Shown here: positions 1 through 12,902 of the stretch, piece by piece
How the letters are laid out: each line of letters begins with the position of its first letter
Numbering within the stretch: position 1 is the stretch's first letter
Notes under the pieces: model-generated
What the model saw: the letters and a program-made list of their open reading frames with translations, nothing else
Told to the model about the DNA's origin: nothing
The model's database searches: none
NCBI GenBank assembly: GCA_027382625.1
Contig: JAJKFJ010023567.1
Coordinates: 1-64,000 of the forward strand
Direction of reading: 5' to 3'
DNA: 64,000 nucleotides
DNA from: Tetmemena sp. SeJ-2015
Lineage: Eukaryota > Ciliophora > Spirotrichea > Sporadotrichida > Oxytrichidae
Translations under genes and position numbers: made by a program

Positions 1-728
1 TATAGTTCAGTAAAAAGACGAAAAACAGTGGCTACTTACTGTAGAAGCTAGCTTCCTAACCAGTAGTGAAAAATCTGGGCTAATCATATAATAATATTCA
101 TAAATAAATTTTGAAATCTAAATTCAATTTGAACGAATTTTAATCTTGAGAGTGCTTCCATTAAGCTGCAATAAACATATTTTTAATAAAAAATTTCAAT
201 CTTTTAAAGTATAATTTTATGTATTGCTTCAAATTCACAATTATTGATAGCTAATAAGTTATTTTATTTTTAAATTATTGCACATAAAATATAAATCGAT
301 AAAACAAAAAATTGAAATTCACAGTTAAACTATGCTGGTAGGTGAATGCACTAATAATGAAAAATGGATAATTAGTAGAAAGGTTCTCTGATTAAAAAGA
401 AGTTTTATAGATATAATTTATTTTTATAAAATAGAATATTATTGCTTTCATTATCATAATCAAATAAGTATGCAAAATTATTGGATTATAAGGTAGTCCT
501 TGTCCTAGAATTGGCTTTTAAATTAAAATTTATGAATAAAATAGATAATTTTTGTTTTATTCAATAAAAGTTTAACTTTTAGCCAATATAAAATGGTGAC
601 TGATTTACATGAACTTGATAATGTTTAATTATCCATTAATCACCAAGAATCGATAAAAGTAACTAGAATATATATATATATATTTTAGATTTTTCTATTC
701 TGACTCTTTAGTTCATAATTAAAATTTT
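1..728. other. AT-rich non-coding stretch
   Basis: No convincing coding frame is visible in either strand under the TAA/TAG=Gln code. The sequence is simple, AT-rich and has no recognisable RNA gene. It ends at the 8-bp target duplication AAAATTTT (721-728) of the next element. Confidence 0.5.
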
Positions 729-1544
729 GGGGGGGGCCTTTCCTCGTCATCCACTTTTTTCATGAAAATATGAAAAATCACTGTCTAGCCTAAAATTAGC
801 CAAAAACACCAATTTTTTAGTCCTAATTCAATTTCAGAAGGCTTATAACGATCATATTCTTTAATTTAGAAAACATTTGAGCCTTCGGGAAATATTCATT
901 TATAAAAAATTAAATTTTAAAGGAGTGGCAATATCTCTAGGATATTTAATTCAATCACAAGTTGAAGATATCTAATGTAAAAAATAAAAAGTACTCTAAA
1001 CCACCTTATCACAGTTATCGAGTCTTTTCATTTTTAGTATCCTTTAATAGCATACATAATCCTGAGCTAAAAATATATCTAAGTCAACTTATTTCATTAA
1101 ATACATATTGTTCTTTGATTGTATGATTAAATATGAAATTTCATGTATTCTTAATTTCTTTCAAAATATTCTAGAATTGAATATCGAAGCCTTAGCTTTT
1201 AAAAAGCTGTAAGCATGTTTAAAGGAAATTCATCTCATTTATAAATGTCTTTTATAGCATTGATATTTTTCTTAGTTAACTATTATCTTATATTTTGAAA
1301 ACATATATTTTTATTCAATAAAATAAAGTCTTTATTCTATAAAATTGCATTAAAAATACAAAATTTTGTCTTACTGATTCTAAAAAAATTAAGCTCTATT
1401 TTCTAAATTAAAGAATATGATCGTTATAAGCCTTCTGAAATTGAATTAGGACTAAAAAATTGGTGTTTTTGGCTAATTTTAGGCTAGACAGTGATTTTTC
1501 ATATTTTCATGAAAAAAGTGGATGACGAGGAAAGGCCCCCCCCC
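729..1544. mobile_element. Long-TIR element with G-tract ends, copy H1
   Basis: An 816-bp element starts with a run of G followed by CCTTTCCTCGTCATCCAC and ends with the inverse complement. The terminal inverted repeats extend inward for about 145 bp (roughly 729-875 and 1400-1544). The element is flanked by a perfect 8-bp direct repeat AAAATTTT (721-728 and 1545-1552). The middle is AT-rich with no transposase frame, so this is a non-autonomous, MITE-like element. An 8-bp target duplication is seen in hAT, P and Merlin-type transposons; the superfamily cannot be decided from the ends alone. Three more copies lie at 15202, 49703 and 57398. Confidence 0.85.
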
Positions 1545-1638
1545 AAAATTTTAATACAGATATATTTTAATGCTCAATTTAAGCTAAAAGAGATTCATTA
1601 GCTAAAATTATGCTTAGCATGAAAATTTAATAACATAA

Positions 1639-2044
1639 TATAGCTAAGAATTTTATATAAAATTTAATTATTAAATTAAAATATATCAAATTAATGGCAA
1701 ATGAAATGTTCAATTTGAATGATTATGATACCATTGATTTATAATAAAACTCCAAGAATTTTATCTCCTTGAAAATTTTATGTGTCAGTGCTCAGAGCAA
1801 AGTTTTAAGAGACATAAGATTGTTGAAGTCTAATATTTTAGTCAATTGGAATTTTTGCACATCATAAATCACTACAGAGAGGGCTGCGAAGATTATCAAA
1901 GAAGAAAATCATATTAATTTTGGATATCCTATCGATCAAATCTACAAACCAAAGGGTGTTATTGCGATTACAAATGTCACTGAGTTTCAACTCTTTATTT
2001 ATTATTTTAATTTATCACCGATTCTAATATAATTCTCAATTATA
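1639..2044 (-). mobile_element. TATAG element (IES-like MITE), type A, inverted copy
   Basis: About 400 bp, bounded by TATAGCTAAGAATT on the left and the complement of TATAATTGAGAATT on the right. It shares an internal body with the other A copies: a stretch around GCTCAGAGCAAAG, a CTACAGAGAGGGC block and an ATTTATTATTTTAATTTATCACC block. It lies tail to tail with the forward copy beginning at 2061, giving an inverted pair separated by only about 16 bp. No coding capacity is seen. Confidence 0.7.
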
Positions 2045-2470
2045 TTTTTTTTTTAATTATTATAGTTGTAATTTTAATTGATTTCTGTGATTGGTTAAAG
2101 TAATAAATGGAGAGTTGCAACTTCGTGTCGGTTGAAATCACAGATACATCTCGCGATTTTCAGCTTGTTCCATAGCTTATCAAAAATTAATATGAGTTTT
2201 TTTCTGTAATCATCATCGTAGCACCTCTCAGCAGTGAGATATGATGTGCGCTCTCCTCTTCATCCTCATTATCACTTTCTTATTAAGTTGTGTCGCTTAT
2301 AACTTTGTACTGAGCACTCCCACACAAAAGTTGCAAGAATTAAAAGTTTTTAGAATTTTATGTAGAAACGAATAGTCTAATAATTATTTAATTTGGATAC
2401 ATTTCAACTGCCACTGATTTATTCCATTTTAATTTAATATCTAATTTAATTCTCTTTTTTATTAAATTCT

Positions 2471-4024
2471 AATTATTAAATTAGAAAGTTAATAACTTTC
2501 CCATACCATTAAACCAATACACAAGCAAATGGTTCTTCAACTTGAAAACAACATCATTCCAGTCATATCCCAAATGCTGAACTTCTTCCCTCAAGCTAAT
2601 ACCCTGACTAAATCATTAGAAAGCTTACACAAAGCAATCAAGAGATCCCCCTCCAACGGAATCCAACTTTCCCACAGATAAAACAACATCCTAATCAAAG
2701 GGATCTCTCTACTTCTAACCTTTAGCTCATTCAGGAAAGCTATTTAAGATACCCTAACTCTTGATATTCTTACTAAACTAATCTAAAATGACAATAGGGA
2801 TCTTCAAACTAATGCCGGTCGCAAGAATACAATCCTTGGAATCGTTGAAATCCTAATCCGAGCTGGCAAACTCAGAGACAAGACCCACTTTTAACAATAC
2901 CAACCAAAAGCCAGTGGTCCTTAACCCCATTAAGATTCGAACAACCCTATTTAATAAGAAACCTAACCCACTATTTAATAATAAAAAGGGGTGAATCTTT
3001 AATCAATTAAAGTTTAGAAATTAACTTAATAATAGGTGACGCATTATCTTTAATGCCACGTCACGACGGGTTAACCTATTAAATATAAAGTTTAATCAAT
3101 CGAACTTAATATTTAATAACTTTAATCAAACATCTCTGATATTAAATAATAGATGGTAGACCTCACACAACCCAAAGGGCAACCCAATAAGGTAGTCTAC
3201 GCGGAAGAAAAGTAACAACCAAAAATCACCCAGTTCTTCAAGAAAGGAAAAGTGGACAAGGTGATAGAACAACTCAGCTAGGATCTTGAAAAGAAAATAA
3301 ACCTGTAACCAGAAGAAGGAAAATATCTCAAATGGCACCAACCAGAATACCTTTAACAGAAAAAATGGTAGGAATCAGCCTATATCTAGAAGAATAATGA
3401 ACTCACATAGTTCTAACAAAAAAGATTGGACCTTATCCACTACCCAATCATGAACCTCCATTCAATAAAACTCTGGCTCTAAAACAACATTGACAATAAC
3501 AACCTGAACTAACCCCCAGAGGTAATAGAGATATTTAAAACTTTCCTTCTCTATGTATAGAACCATACCAATAAAAGTCCTTATCAAACCATTCAGGCCC
3601 TCCTCCACAACTTGCCAATTTTAGTGGAAATTACCGAGGATTCCATGGCTGAAAGAATCCTCAAGATTGCCAACGACTGGGACCCAGTTGAGACACTTGA
3701 CATACTGGATGAGATAACTGACCTCCCTAAACGCAATTGGGAGAGATTCAGAGATCTATACAAACAGAAACTAACCAGACCCCCAGACGAATAACCATGG
3801 TTCAAAGGAGAGAAGAAAAATGACTCCGAGGACGACGATGAAGATTGGTCAGATTAGTGTGATGACCTAAGCTACGAAAGCTAATGACATCGTTCAAACT
3901 TCAGTTGACTTAATTTGTTTGACTGTTTAACACGGGAGTGGCTGTATAGCTTCCCTAAGTTTAACATATAACACGCAAGACGCTAGTTCGTCTAAAATGC
4001 GTTGTTATTATTATTATTATTATT
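2471..4024 (+). mobile_element. LINE-like retroposon insert with target duplication and (ATT)n tail
   Basis: The insert of about 1.55 kb is flanked by a direct repeat of 10-12 bp, (TT)ATTAAATTCT, at 2459-2470 and 4023-4034. It ends in a simple (TTA/ATT)n tail at about 4003-4027. Target duplications of this length with a short tandem-repeat 3' tail are typical of non-LTR retrotransposition. The body carries one long intact ORF (2529-3887) and a 3' untranslated part of about 115 bp that is less AT-rich. No reverse transcriptase is present inside the insert, so this is either an ORF1-only or non-autonomous LINE derivative, or a retrocopied host transcript. Confidence 0.7.
2529..3887 (+). CDS. 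Intact 452-aa ORF1/Gag-like protein inside the retroposon insert
   Basis: Reading TAA/TAG as Gln, an uninterrupted frame runs from ATG 2529 to TGA 3885-3887. The N-terminal ~110 residues are helical with many Leu/Ile. The centre (~130-260) is very rich in Gln and basic residues and includes heptad-like stretches. The C-terminus (~350-452) ends in a strongly acidic Asp/Glu tail. The protein has no IES and no intron, unlike most genes in this window. I recognise no catalytic motif. The layout (helix, basic Gln-rich middle, no enzyme) would suit a LINE ORF1 nucleic-acid-binding protein, but that is inferred from the insert context and not from homology. Confidence 0.6.
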
Positions 4025-5029
4025 ATTAAATTCTCAGCTATATTGTCTAAGAAAATCTTCCTCTTCAAAATGTTTATTTACATTAGCCTATATATTTTTG
4101 TTTATTTATTGTAATATTCATAAAACTAAAGGAGATCTTCCAGATAACACCATCCTCAGAAGACCAACAAATTAAATGATATTCAAATGACTGCTCAAGA
4201 AGAAAAAATGATCAAAATGGAGGGGACGAACAGCACGAGGGCCCATACCTCACCTACTGTACAATTTTTGTGGTTACATTACCATGTACCGCAATAATTC
4301 AAATGAGCTTCAAAGCTTTAGCTTTCTTAAATATTTTTATCCAGGAATTAATAAGGAAAAGAAAGTAAGTTAGAAATAGTAAATCTCGGACATGGAATGC
4401 GGTACAAAATTTGGCTAGGTGTGGGGTAGGACGAGTAGATGATTAATACTTAATACCTGTGTCAAGTTGAGTTTATCACTTAGAGATGATAAATTTTATT
4501 AATACGTATATTGATAATAGAATGCTATTTGCAGAGTGTATTGGGCTGGCAACTCTGAAGATTTGCTTTTTAAACCCATTTTCAAATTTTTCACTGATAT
4601 AATTGAATAGTTATCCCAGATCTCTTAAAATTATTTTTAGAGCCCACAAAAAGCAATGATAATAGATAAAATCTAAAGTAAACTCAAAGGGTAAAAAAAG
4701 GGATGGTTATTTAGTGCTTATTTAGCATATTTTTAAGGAGAGAGTTTTCAGGGATGAGAACGTATGCAACTCTTAGCTCGAGCAGTAAAATTTATAATCA
4801 AATACAGTAGTATCCTATGCCTAACAAGAGGTTTTTATCAGTTGATGGCTCAAAAGCCTATTGATTGATGTTTTGAATCTACAAAAATAACAAAAAAACT
4901 TATCTCTTAATTAAGGAGTGATCAGACTTAATTAAGTAACTTAAAGCATTATTAAATAAAACAGCCAGAGGAAGAATAAATATTAGGCATTAGACTGATT
5001 TATAATTTGATTAAACTTTTAAAAGTTCT

Positions 5030-5240
5030 GCATCACCTCTCCCTTAAATATGGGCATCATAGTTTCATATTAAAGGTCTCCCATAGGATGCATCTAGGTA
5101 CTCTCTAGCTATTTTCTTCTGACAATAGGAGACCACTACTGATAGCTCTGAGGGAATCGGCCGTTTCCACTCACTGCAGGTAATGGCTTAGAATGCCAGA
5201 CGTTAAAACCATCTCTAACTTAGGGTGTGAAATACTACAC
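5030..5240 (-). pseudogene. Fragment of a repeated protein family (copy 1 of 3)
   Basis: On the minus strand, an open frame downstream of about 5234 contains a TP-x-VRDGFN block. It aligns with TPLVREGLKY in the 19.3-kb copy, and the DNA around ACTTAGGGTGTGAA is visibly alike in both. The fragment lies inside the 2.26-kb TIR transposon, which suggests the family may be transposon-borne or have been captured by it. Boundaries are uncertain and no function is recognised. Confidence 0.35.
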
Positions 5241-5714
5241 TTTTGTGCATGTGCGCCTGCCTAGTGGTTCATTAGATTACTCAAAAAGTTTACACTATGC
5301 CTCCGCTTTCTTACTTGGGACTACATCTTAGTGTAATTTAACAGCTGGCATTGTCATTTCGATATCATCCTTTGCTCTCTCGCCCATGATCTTGCTGACC
5401 GTAGTTGCCATAGTCGATTATTCGTCTGCTTCTATCATTCTTTTATTTTTAATCTTTTTTTTGTTGAAATTTTTCTTCCTAAAATTCAAGTCAATTCTAT
5501 CCTCAAATCAATCTTCAAATGGAAGGCTAATTTAATAAACTAGAGAATCTAAAAAAATAGATGATCATAATTCCTAGAAACATAAAATGTCTGTCATAAT
5601 TAATTAACATATCTATAATTTGAGCTATTAAAAAAGTAGCACAGTATATTGCATAATTTATTTCTATCAATAAAGTTAACACCACAAATTTTTAATTCAA
5701 TTCTCATTCAAAAA

Positions 5715-6221
5715 ATGGAGATTCGGCTTTTTAAGAGTTTTAGAATTGAAACGGATTTAATGAGAGACCCCGGAAGGGTATAAACAGAGAACTTAGGTAA
5801 CTTTAAAACCTCCTATAGTGACAACATTGATGTCACTAATAGCTGTGAATAAAAAGACAATGGTATACAGTGGGAACTAAAATATTCGAGCACCCCTTCT
5901 GGCAACCTCATTAATCTCCTAAATTCTGAGTAGATAATGCTAAGCATAAAGACCTTTGATGTTGAGTGTTACTCTTAGAGGCGAAAAAATGACCTAGTCC
6001 TCCTGATATATACAGAAAACTCTTAGATGCTAAGTGTCATCAGAATAATACAAGTGGTCGAGCGCGAAATACTATTTAAGAGAAAGCAAATTAGCAAAAA
6101 CAACATTCCTTTGCACATATTAAGAATCAATCATTACACCTTTGGTAAGGAGCGACTGTCTTGTGGATTTTTTATAATTGCTCATCTCATAGCCGCATTA
6201 CTAGACTCTATCGCCTCTTGA
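5715..6221 (+). CDS. 168-aa ORF inside the 2.26-kb TIR transposon
   Basis: Open from ATG 5715 to TGA 6219-6221 with TAA/TAG as Gln. The N-terminal third is polar; the C-terminal 60 residues are mixed basic and hydrophobic and contain ERLSCGFFIIAHLIAALL. The frame ends immediately before the right terminal inverted repeat, as expected for a gene belonging to the element. I could not match it to a known transposase or peptidase family. A faint likeness of the SCGFFI block to Ulp1-type Cys motifs is not enough for a call. Confidence 0.45.
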
Positions 6222-6487
6222 GGAATGAACCAATGCTATCGAAATATTGGATAACGGCTATGATCTTACCACACCTAGCCGAATTTCGTACCGCGTCAAA
6301 GGTCCAAGATTTTCACTTTAAACTAAATTTCTTTTCCCAATTAATTCTTGGATAAAAATATTTAAGATTGCTAAAGCTTTGAAGCTCATTTAAATTATTG
6401 CGGTACATGTTAATGCAACACCAAAAAAATTCTAATGTATGTGGGGTATTGGTCCTCGTGCGGTGGGGGGCTCATGGCCCAAAATGG

Positions 6488-7400
6488 CCATTAAAAATTC
6501 AAATTAATAACTCTATTTATCAATAATATTATGATTTAAAATATTTAATTATATTTGTTTAGTATATTCCAATTATTATTTAAGCATTGAAGGGAAGTGT
6601 AAATATTGTTGGAAAAATAAATTAACTTTTAATTGTTTAAGAGAAATTATATGAAGAGTATATTCTAATTTGAATAATTATCCTAGATAAATATTTTTAA
6701 TAGGAAGTGATTGATTTTCATATTATAAAGTCAAAAATTAATGAAAATCGATATTTAATTAAATTATAATTTATATATTTTAATTATTGGCAGTTAAGTT
6801 TCGAGCATCTCATTTAGATATGAGCTAATTTGATATATTAGTAATTACTTCATGTGTATATTCTTCTCCAATACTAGAGCAGGTGGACTTTAAGAAATAT
6901 TTATTAAAAAATTTCTGAACCAAGATATTAATTTTAGGCCAAGATTAAAAAGCTTATACCTGAGGTAAATCGCTCTACAGATCTCAATAGAAGAATGAAT
7001 TTGCATGAAATTTAATGTAATAAATACTCAGCTATAATAATAAAATATGCTTTATAGTATTATAGATTTGATAATTAAATTTTTCTCTTTTCATAAAATA
7101 ATTAGTAGAAAGTAACTTACTATTACTTCTTTATTGTATCTCAAATTAAGATGTGATTTAAATTTTATTTCATTACATTTAAAGTCTTAAACATCTAATT
7201 TATTATTTTTCAATCATCTTATTTATAATAATATGCGATTTGTATTTCAAATTCAAATCATACATTTATTTTTAGTGATTTAAAATCTCGATGTTTAAAA
7301 AAGCAGTCAAAATTTTAATTAGCTTTTCGAAATAAATTAAATGGTTAGTCATGATAGAATTGCAAAATTTCTATTAAAATGATATTTTATCTTGTTAATT
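6488..7400. other. AT-rich spacer without recognised genes
   Basis: Simple AT-rich sequence between the TIR transposon and the JmjC gene. No frame with domain-like composition, no tRNA and no repeat family member was recognised. The upstream part of the JmjC gene, if it has an additional first coding piece, could lie here but was not found. Confidence 0.4.
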
Positions 7401-7460
7401 AAAAATTCGCTGATAGAACAAGAAAATACAGTTTCTGAGGCGTTAGATGAAATTTAAGAA

Positions 7461-9954
<2,494 letters not shown>

Positions 9955-10253
9955 GCAACTAGCCCCTCAAACTTATAATAATATATAATCTGCTCTTTTT
10001 TACATTCAAATATTCAAATTCAACCTTTATAACTTTAATCTTTTGCTAATAATATGCTAATTAATATATAAAAAATTTGCCACAATTAAAATATAAACAA
10101 AAAATTAAGCTAAAATTTTTAATATTTTTAGGAGAAGACAGGAGGAGGTTTTTATTTTTAAATAATTATAGCTAGCTTTCAATAAATAAATTAAATAATA
10201 GAGATAAACTTTCAAAATGGAAGAAAGAATCAGTTTCAGACAGAATATATTTT

Positions 10254-12834
10254 ATGAATGGGCTTAGTTAGTGTCTGAAATGCACTCCATATTTCTCAGA
10301 AGAAGCAGCTATAAAGTTAAGACAGTATAGATATATTTTAATATGTTGGAGCAGACACAAGTATAACCTACAAATACTTTTATAATCCAGTAGCAAATAA
10401 GCTAGTGACATTCTTGCCTGAATGGTTGGCGTAAGTGAATATTTTAATTATGACGTAATAAGCTGCTAAGTTTGTAATAGGCCCAATATGGTAAGCAAAG
10501 CTGATCAGTTAATTTTGTAAAGATTACTTTTATTGGGTTCATGTGCGTGGTGATTCCTTTCTTAATCTTATTCACTAACTTCGGAACTGACTTTGAGGGT
10601 GAGGTGCCTGCCTGGTGGTGCTATTTCTCAGCAGTCACCTTCTTTTCCTATCGAATATACATATACCCATAATATATTTTAATAACCTTGTCACATATAT
10701 ATGCAATAGAGATAAAACAATTCAAAATCAATATGATTTTAATCTCATAATAATTTTATAATTATTACTTTGATTTTTTAATAAAAACTTTTTTTTAAAA
10801 AAAGATTGAAATTTTAAGACTTACTACGGGATTATTTAACAATAGAGATTAGAGTTAAATTTACAGGAAAATCTTCTTATCGAAATTAAATAATTAAGAA
10901 AGATATCTAAAAAAGAAATTTAATGAAGCAGAGTTTCTTTTATAAAATATAAAGGATTAAAAGGATAAGTAATTATGATAATGTTTACAAATGAAAAATT
11001 ATAAAAAAATTAAATAAATGTATAGTGAAACAATATTTATATCTAAGCGATTGGTTTTTCTTAACTTTTAGTTTATTAAGATTTAATTTGATTTGCGTCG
11101 ATATTTAAATGCTGGATGAAATGGATGGAAAATAAGCTCGGAGAACTGGGAACTCTTCTCCTCTGGGACTTTTATTCGACCATGGATGTGACTCATTCAC
11201 AACAGGCCTTATGACACTTGAATTTATGAAGCTCATTCAAGTTGGAAATAGCCCCATTTTTTTAATTGGCTTGATAGCCACCACTCAGTCTTTCCATTTT
11301 TCAACTCTGGAGGAGTATTAAATTAACTTGAGTTTTAGCAAATTAAAAAATATGAACTAAAGGATTATGTTGGGGGCCTGTTTCTTGGAGTTGGAAATGG
11401 AGCAACTGATGGTTCAGTAGCCATAATAGGGCTTTTAGTCTACTGTGGAGTAGCCGGATAATAATTCTGGAAGAATATAGTATCAATGACACTGTTTGGA
11501 GAGACCTACTATATGCAAACTTCTCATGTTTTTATTTACGGGTTCTTCTTGTCATAGATAATCGCGAGTCTTTATAAGTAAGAGTTACTAAAATAATGTT
11601 TTGTTTAGTGGTGTGCTGATTATAGTTAAAATTTAAATTAAAACCTGAAATAAGCTAAGATAATAAATGAAGAGCATTAAAATGTTGGCCGTTAAATTGC
11701 TAGCTAAGTAGCTCAATATGGAGCTTGTCAGATAGCTCCTTAAGATATAAGAACAGTTTGCTCTATTGCCACCACGATAGGAGGTGTCTACAAGAGATTT
11801 TGATATCAAAATCTCGGAACCAAGAAATTAGCCAAAGTCAAAAACTTATGACAAATCTAACTCGCCACATAGGCCTCCTAAGAAGAAGTTGCAAGGATTA
11901 AAGTTGCTTAAAATTGAATGCTTAATCGAATGATCATAATTTCAGCCCAATATCTCGCACTTCAACTGCAAATGATTTATAATTTATTAATTGATTTATT
12001 AATTTAATTATCTTTTTTATTAAATTCTGAGCTATAATTATTTTAATACAGATAGTAAAGCATAATTTGAAGGAACTGACACCGGAGTAAAGAGAACTAG
12101 GAGAACCTCTGAGATATTTTGACTTAGTGCAGCAGTACATTGGATTCTACTCTATTTATGGGTTTATTTACGCTGCTGTTATGGCTGTTGATCCTCAGCA
12201 GAGCTCAGTTATCTATTCAAGTCCGTTGCTCCCTAGTGCACTTGCTGTTTTCTTATATGTGCACAATACTGTTGGTATTCAAGTAGCTCATGTTAGCAAA
12301 TAACGATATACTCCTTGGACAAGACTAGTCCTTTTCAATACCGTTAAAATATAAGTTATACTTGCAGTGAGTGCAATCTTGTCAAATAAAAGCTGTAAGC
12401 TCTTCTAGTCATTAGTAATGGAATTTAGAATTGAGCATTGATCAGTAATATTAATTATGCCGCAATATAAACTTATTTAAAAACCCAGAAGTTTAGTTGT
12501 TGATGGTTGGCCTTCTTTTAGTAACTGTTATTTGCTAATGGCACTTTATTTTGAACGTTATCTATGAGATGACAGTGATACTTGGAATAAGAGTTTTCAA
12601 AGTTAAGCCTGTAAGTCAACGTGCTTAATTTTACATGAAATATAATTTCTTCTTTTAGAAAAACTTGCTCTACCAATCTGAACCATTAAGAAGTGAGGGA
12701 AGGCAATCTAGATAGAAATGCAAGACATCGGACGCCCTGATTCGCAAGAGGAGGATATTGAATCAACAAATCCATCTTAAATTCTAGGCGGTTCTCATTA
12801 TGATAGAAGCAATTAGAAAGGCAGACTAAACTGA
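10254..12834 (+). CDS. CDP-alcohol phosphotransferase (choline/ethanolamine type), interrupted
   Basis: An integral ER/Golgi membrane enzyme that transfers phosphocholine or phosphoethanolamine from the CDP-alcohol to diacylglycerol (Kennedy pathway). The N-terminus YFSEEAAIKLRQYRYVGAD, PEWLAPN and several hydrophobic helices precede the diagnostic motif DG-x2-AR-x8-G-x3-D-x3-D, seen here as DGKQARR then GLLFDHGCDS. C-terminal membrane segments continue to about 12600. GT-AG introns: 10431-10480, 10491-10522, 11578-11608 and 12611-12658. IESs: a 10-bp deletion at 10331, 10654-11107, 11316-11365, a TATAG type B element (11621-12036), and an unresolved gap at about 12370-12480. Removing these gives continuous family alignment. 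The frame after the last intron is unclear, so the stop at 12832 is tentative. Start ATG 10254 is chosen because it alone is in frame with the conserved N-terminus. Confidence 0.88.
10654..11107. other. 454-bp IES in the phosphotransferase gene, pointer AAT
   Basis: AAT occurs at 10654-10656 and 11108-11110. Joining them gives FFSYR-M-LDEMDGKQARR, which aligns without gap to the family pattern Y-Q-S-LDAIDGKQARR. The enclosed DNA is AT-rich with no member of the TATAG family recognised. A TA-based alternative leaves two extra residues. Confidence 0.7.
11316..11365. other. 50-bp IES in the phosphotransferase gene, pointer TAT
   Basis: TAT at 11316-11318 and 11366-11368. Excision joins STLEEY to VGGLFLG in frame, matching the EEYYTG-type region of the family. 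The segment lacks GT-AG ends, so it is not an intron. Confidence 0.75.
11621..12036 (+). mobile_element. TATAG element type B, acting as an IES
   Basis: Begins TATAGTTAAAATTTAAATT and ends ATTAAATTCTGAGCTATA. It shares terminal sequences with type A but has a different body (TTGGCCGTTAAA, CTCAATATGGAGCTTG, a GGAGGTGTCTACAAGAG block). Removing it so that one TATA remains keeps the phosphotransferase frame open, once the adjacent 31-nt intron is spliced. The left and right flanks are both TATA, so the duplicated target is TA or TATA. Confidence 0.85.
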
Positions 12835-12902
12835 ATTTATTGATTTCCTTATCTTTACATTTTCCATTTTTCTTATAAGATTATTAAATAAATATAAAAA
12901 CG

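Larger units (their letters stand above)
2061..4042 (+). mobile_element. TATAG element, type A, split by a LINE-like insertion
   Basis: The forward copy begins TATAGTTGTAATTTTAATTG and runs through the usual A-type body (GAGTTGCAACTTC, CCTCTCAGCAGTGAGATAT, GTGTCGCTTATAAC) to ATTAAATTCT at 2461-2470. There it is interrupted. The expected right end, ATTAAATTCTCAGCTATA, is found only at 4025-4042. The interruption is the retroposon-like insert described separately. This relationship dates the retroposition after the spread of the TATAG family. Confidence 0.8.
4221..6479. mobile_element. 2.26-kb TIR transposon with 8-bp target duplication
   Basis: Long imperfect inverted repeats of about 220-240 bp lie at 4221-4450 and 6240-6479. 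Both contain blocks such as GCTTCAAAGCTTTAGC, AAATATTTTTATCCA and CGGCTAGGTGTGG (or close variants). The outer ends are flanked by CAAAATGG at 4213-4220 and 6480-6487, an 8-bp target-site duplication. The interior carries a + strand ORF (5715-6221) next to the right TIR and minus-strand coding-like sequence around 5030-5240 that is related to sequences at 19.3 and 50.8 kb. No DDE motif was recognised, so the superfamily is left open. Confidence 0.75.

Noticed and set aside
729..740. G-runs as telomere addition or telomere repeats
   Set aside because: They are uninterrupted G tracts at both ends of TIR elements with 8-bp target duplications, not G4T4-type repeats.
3593..3805. Minus-strand ORF within the retroposon
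   Set aside because: Shadow of the 452-codon + strand frame.
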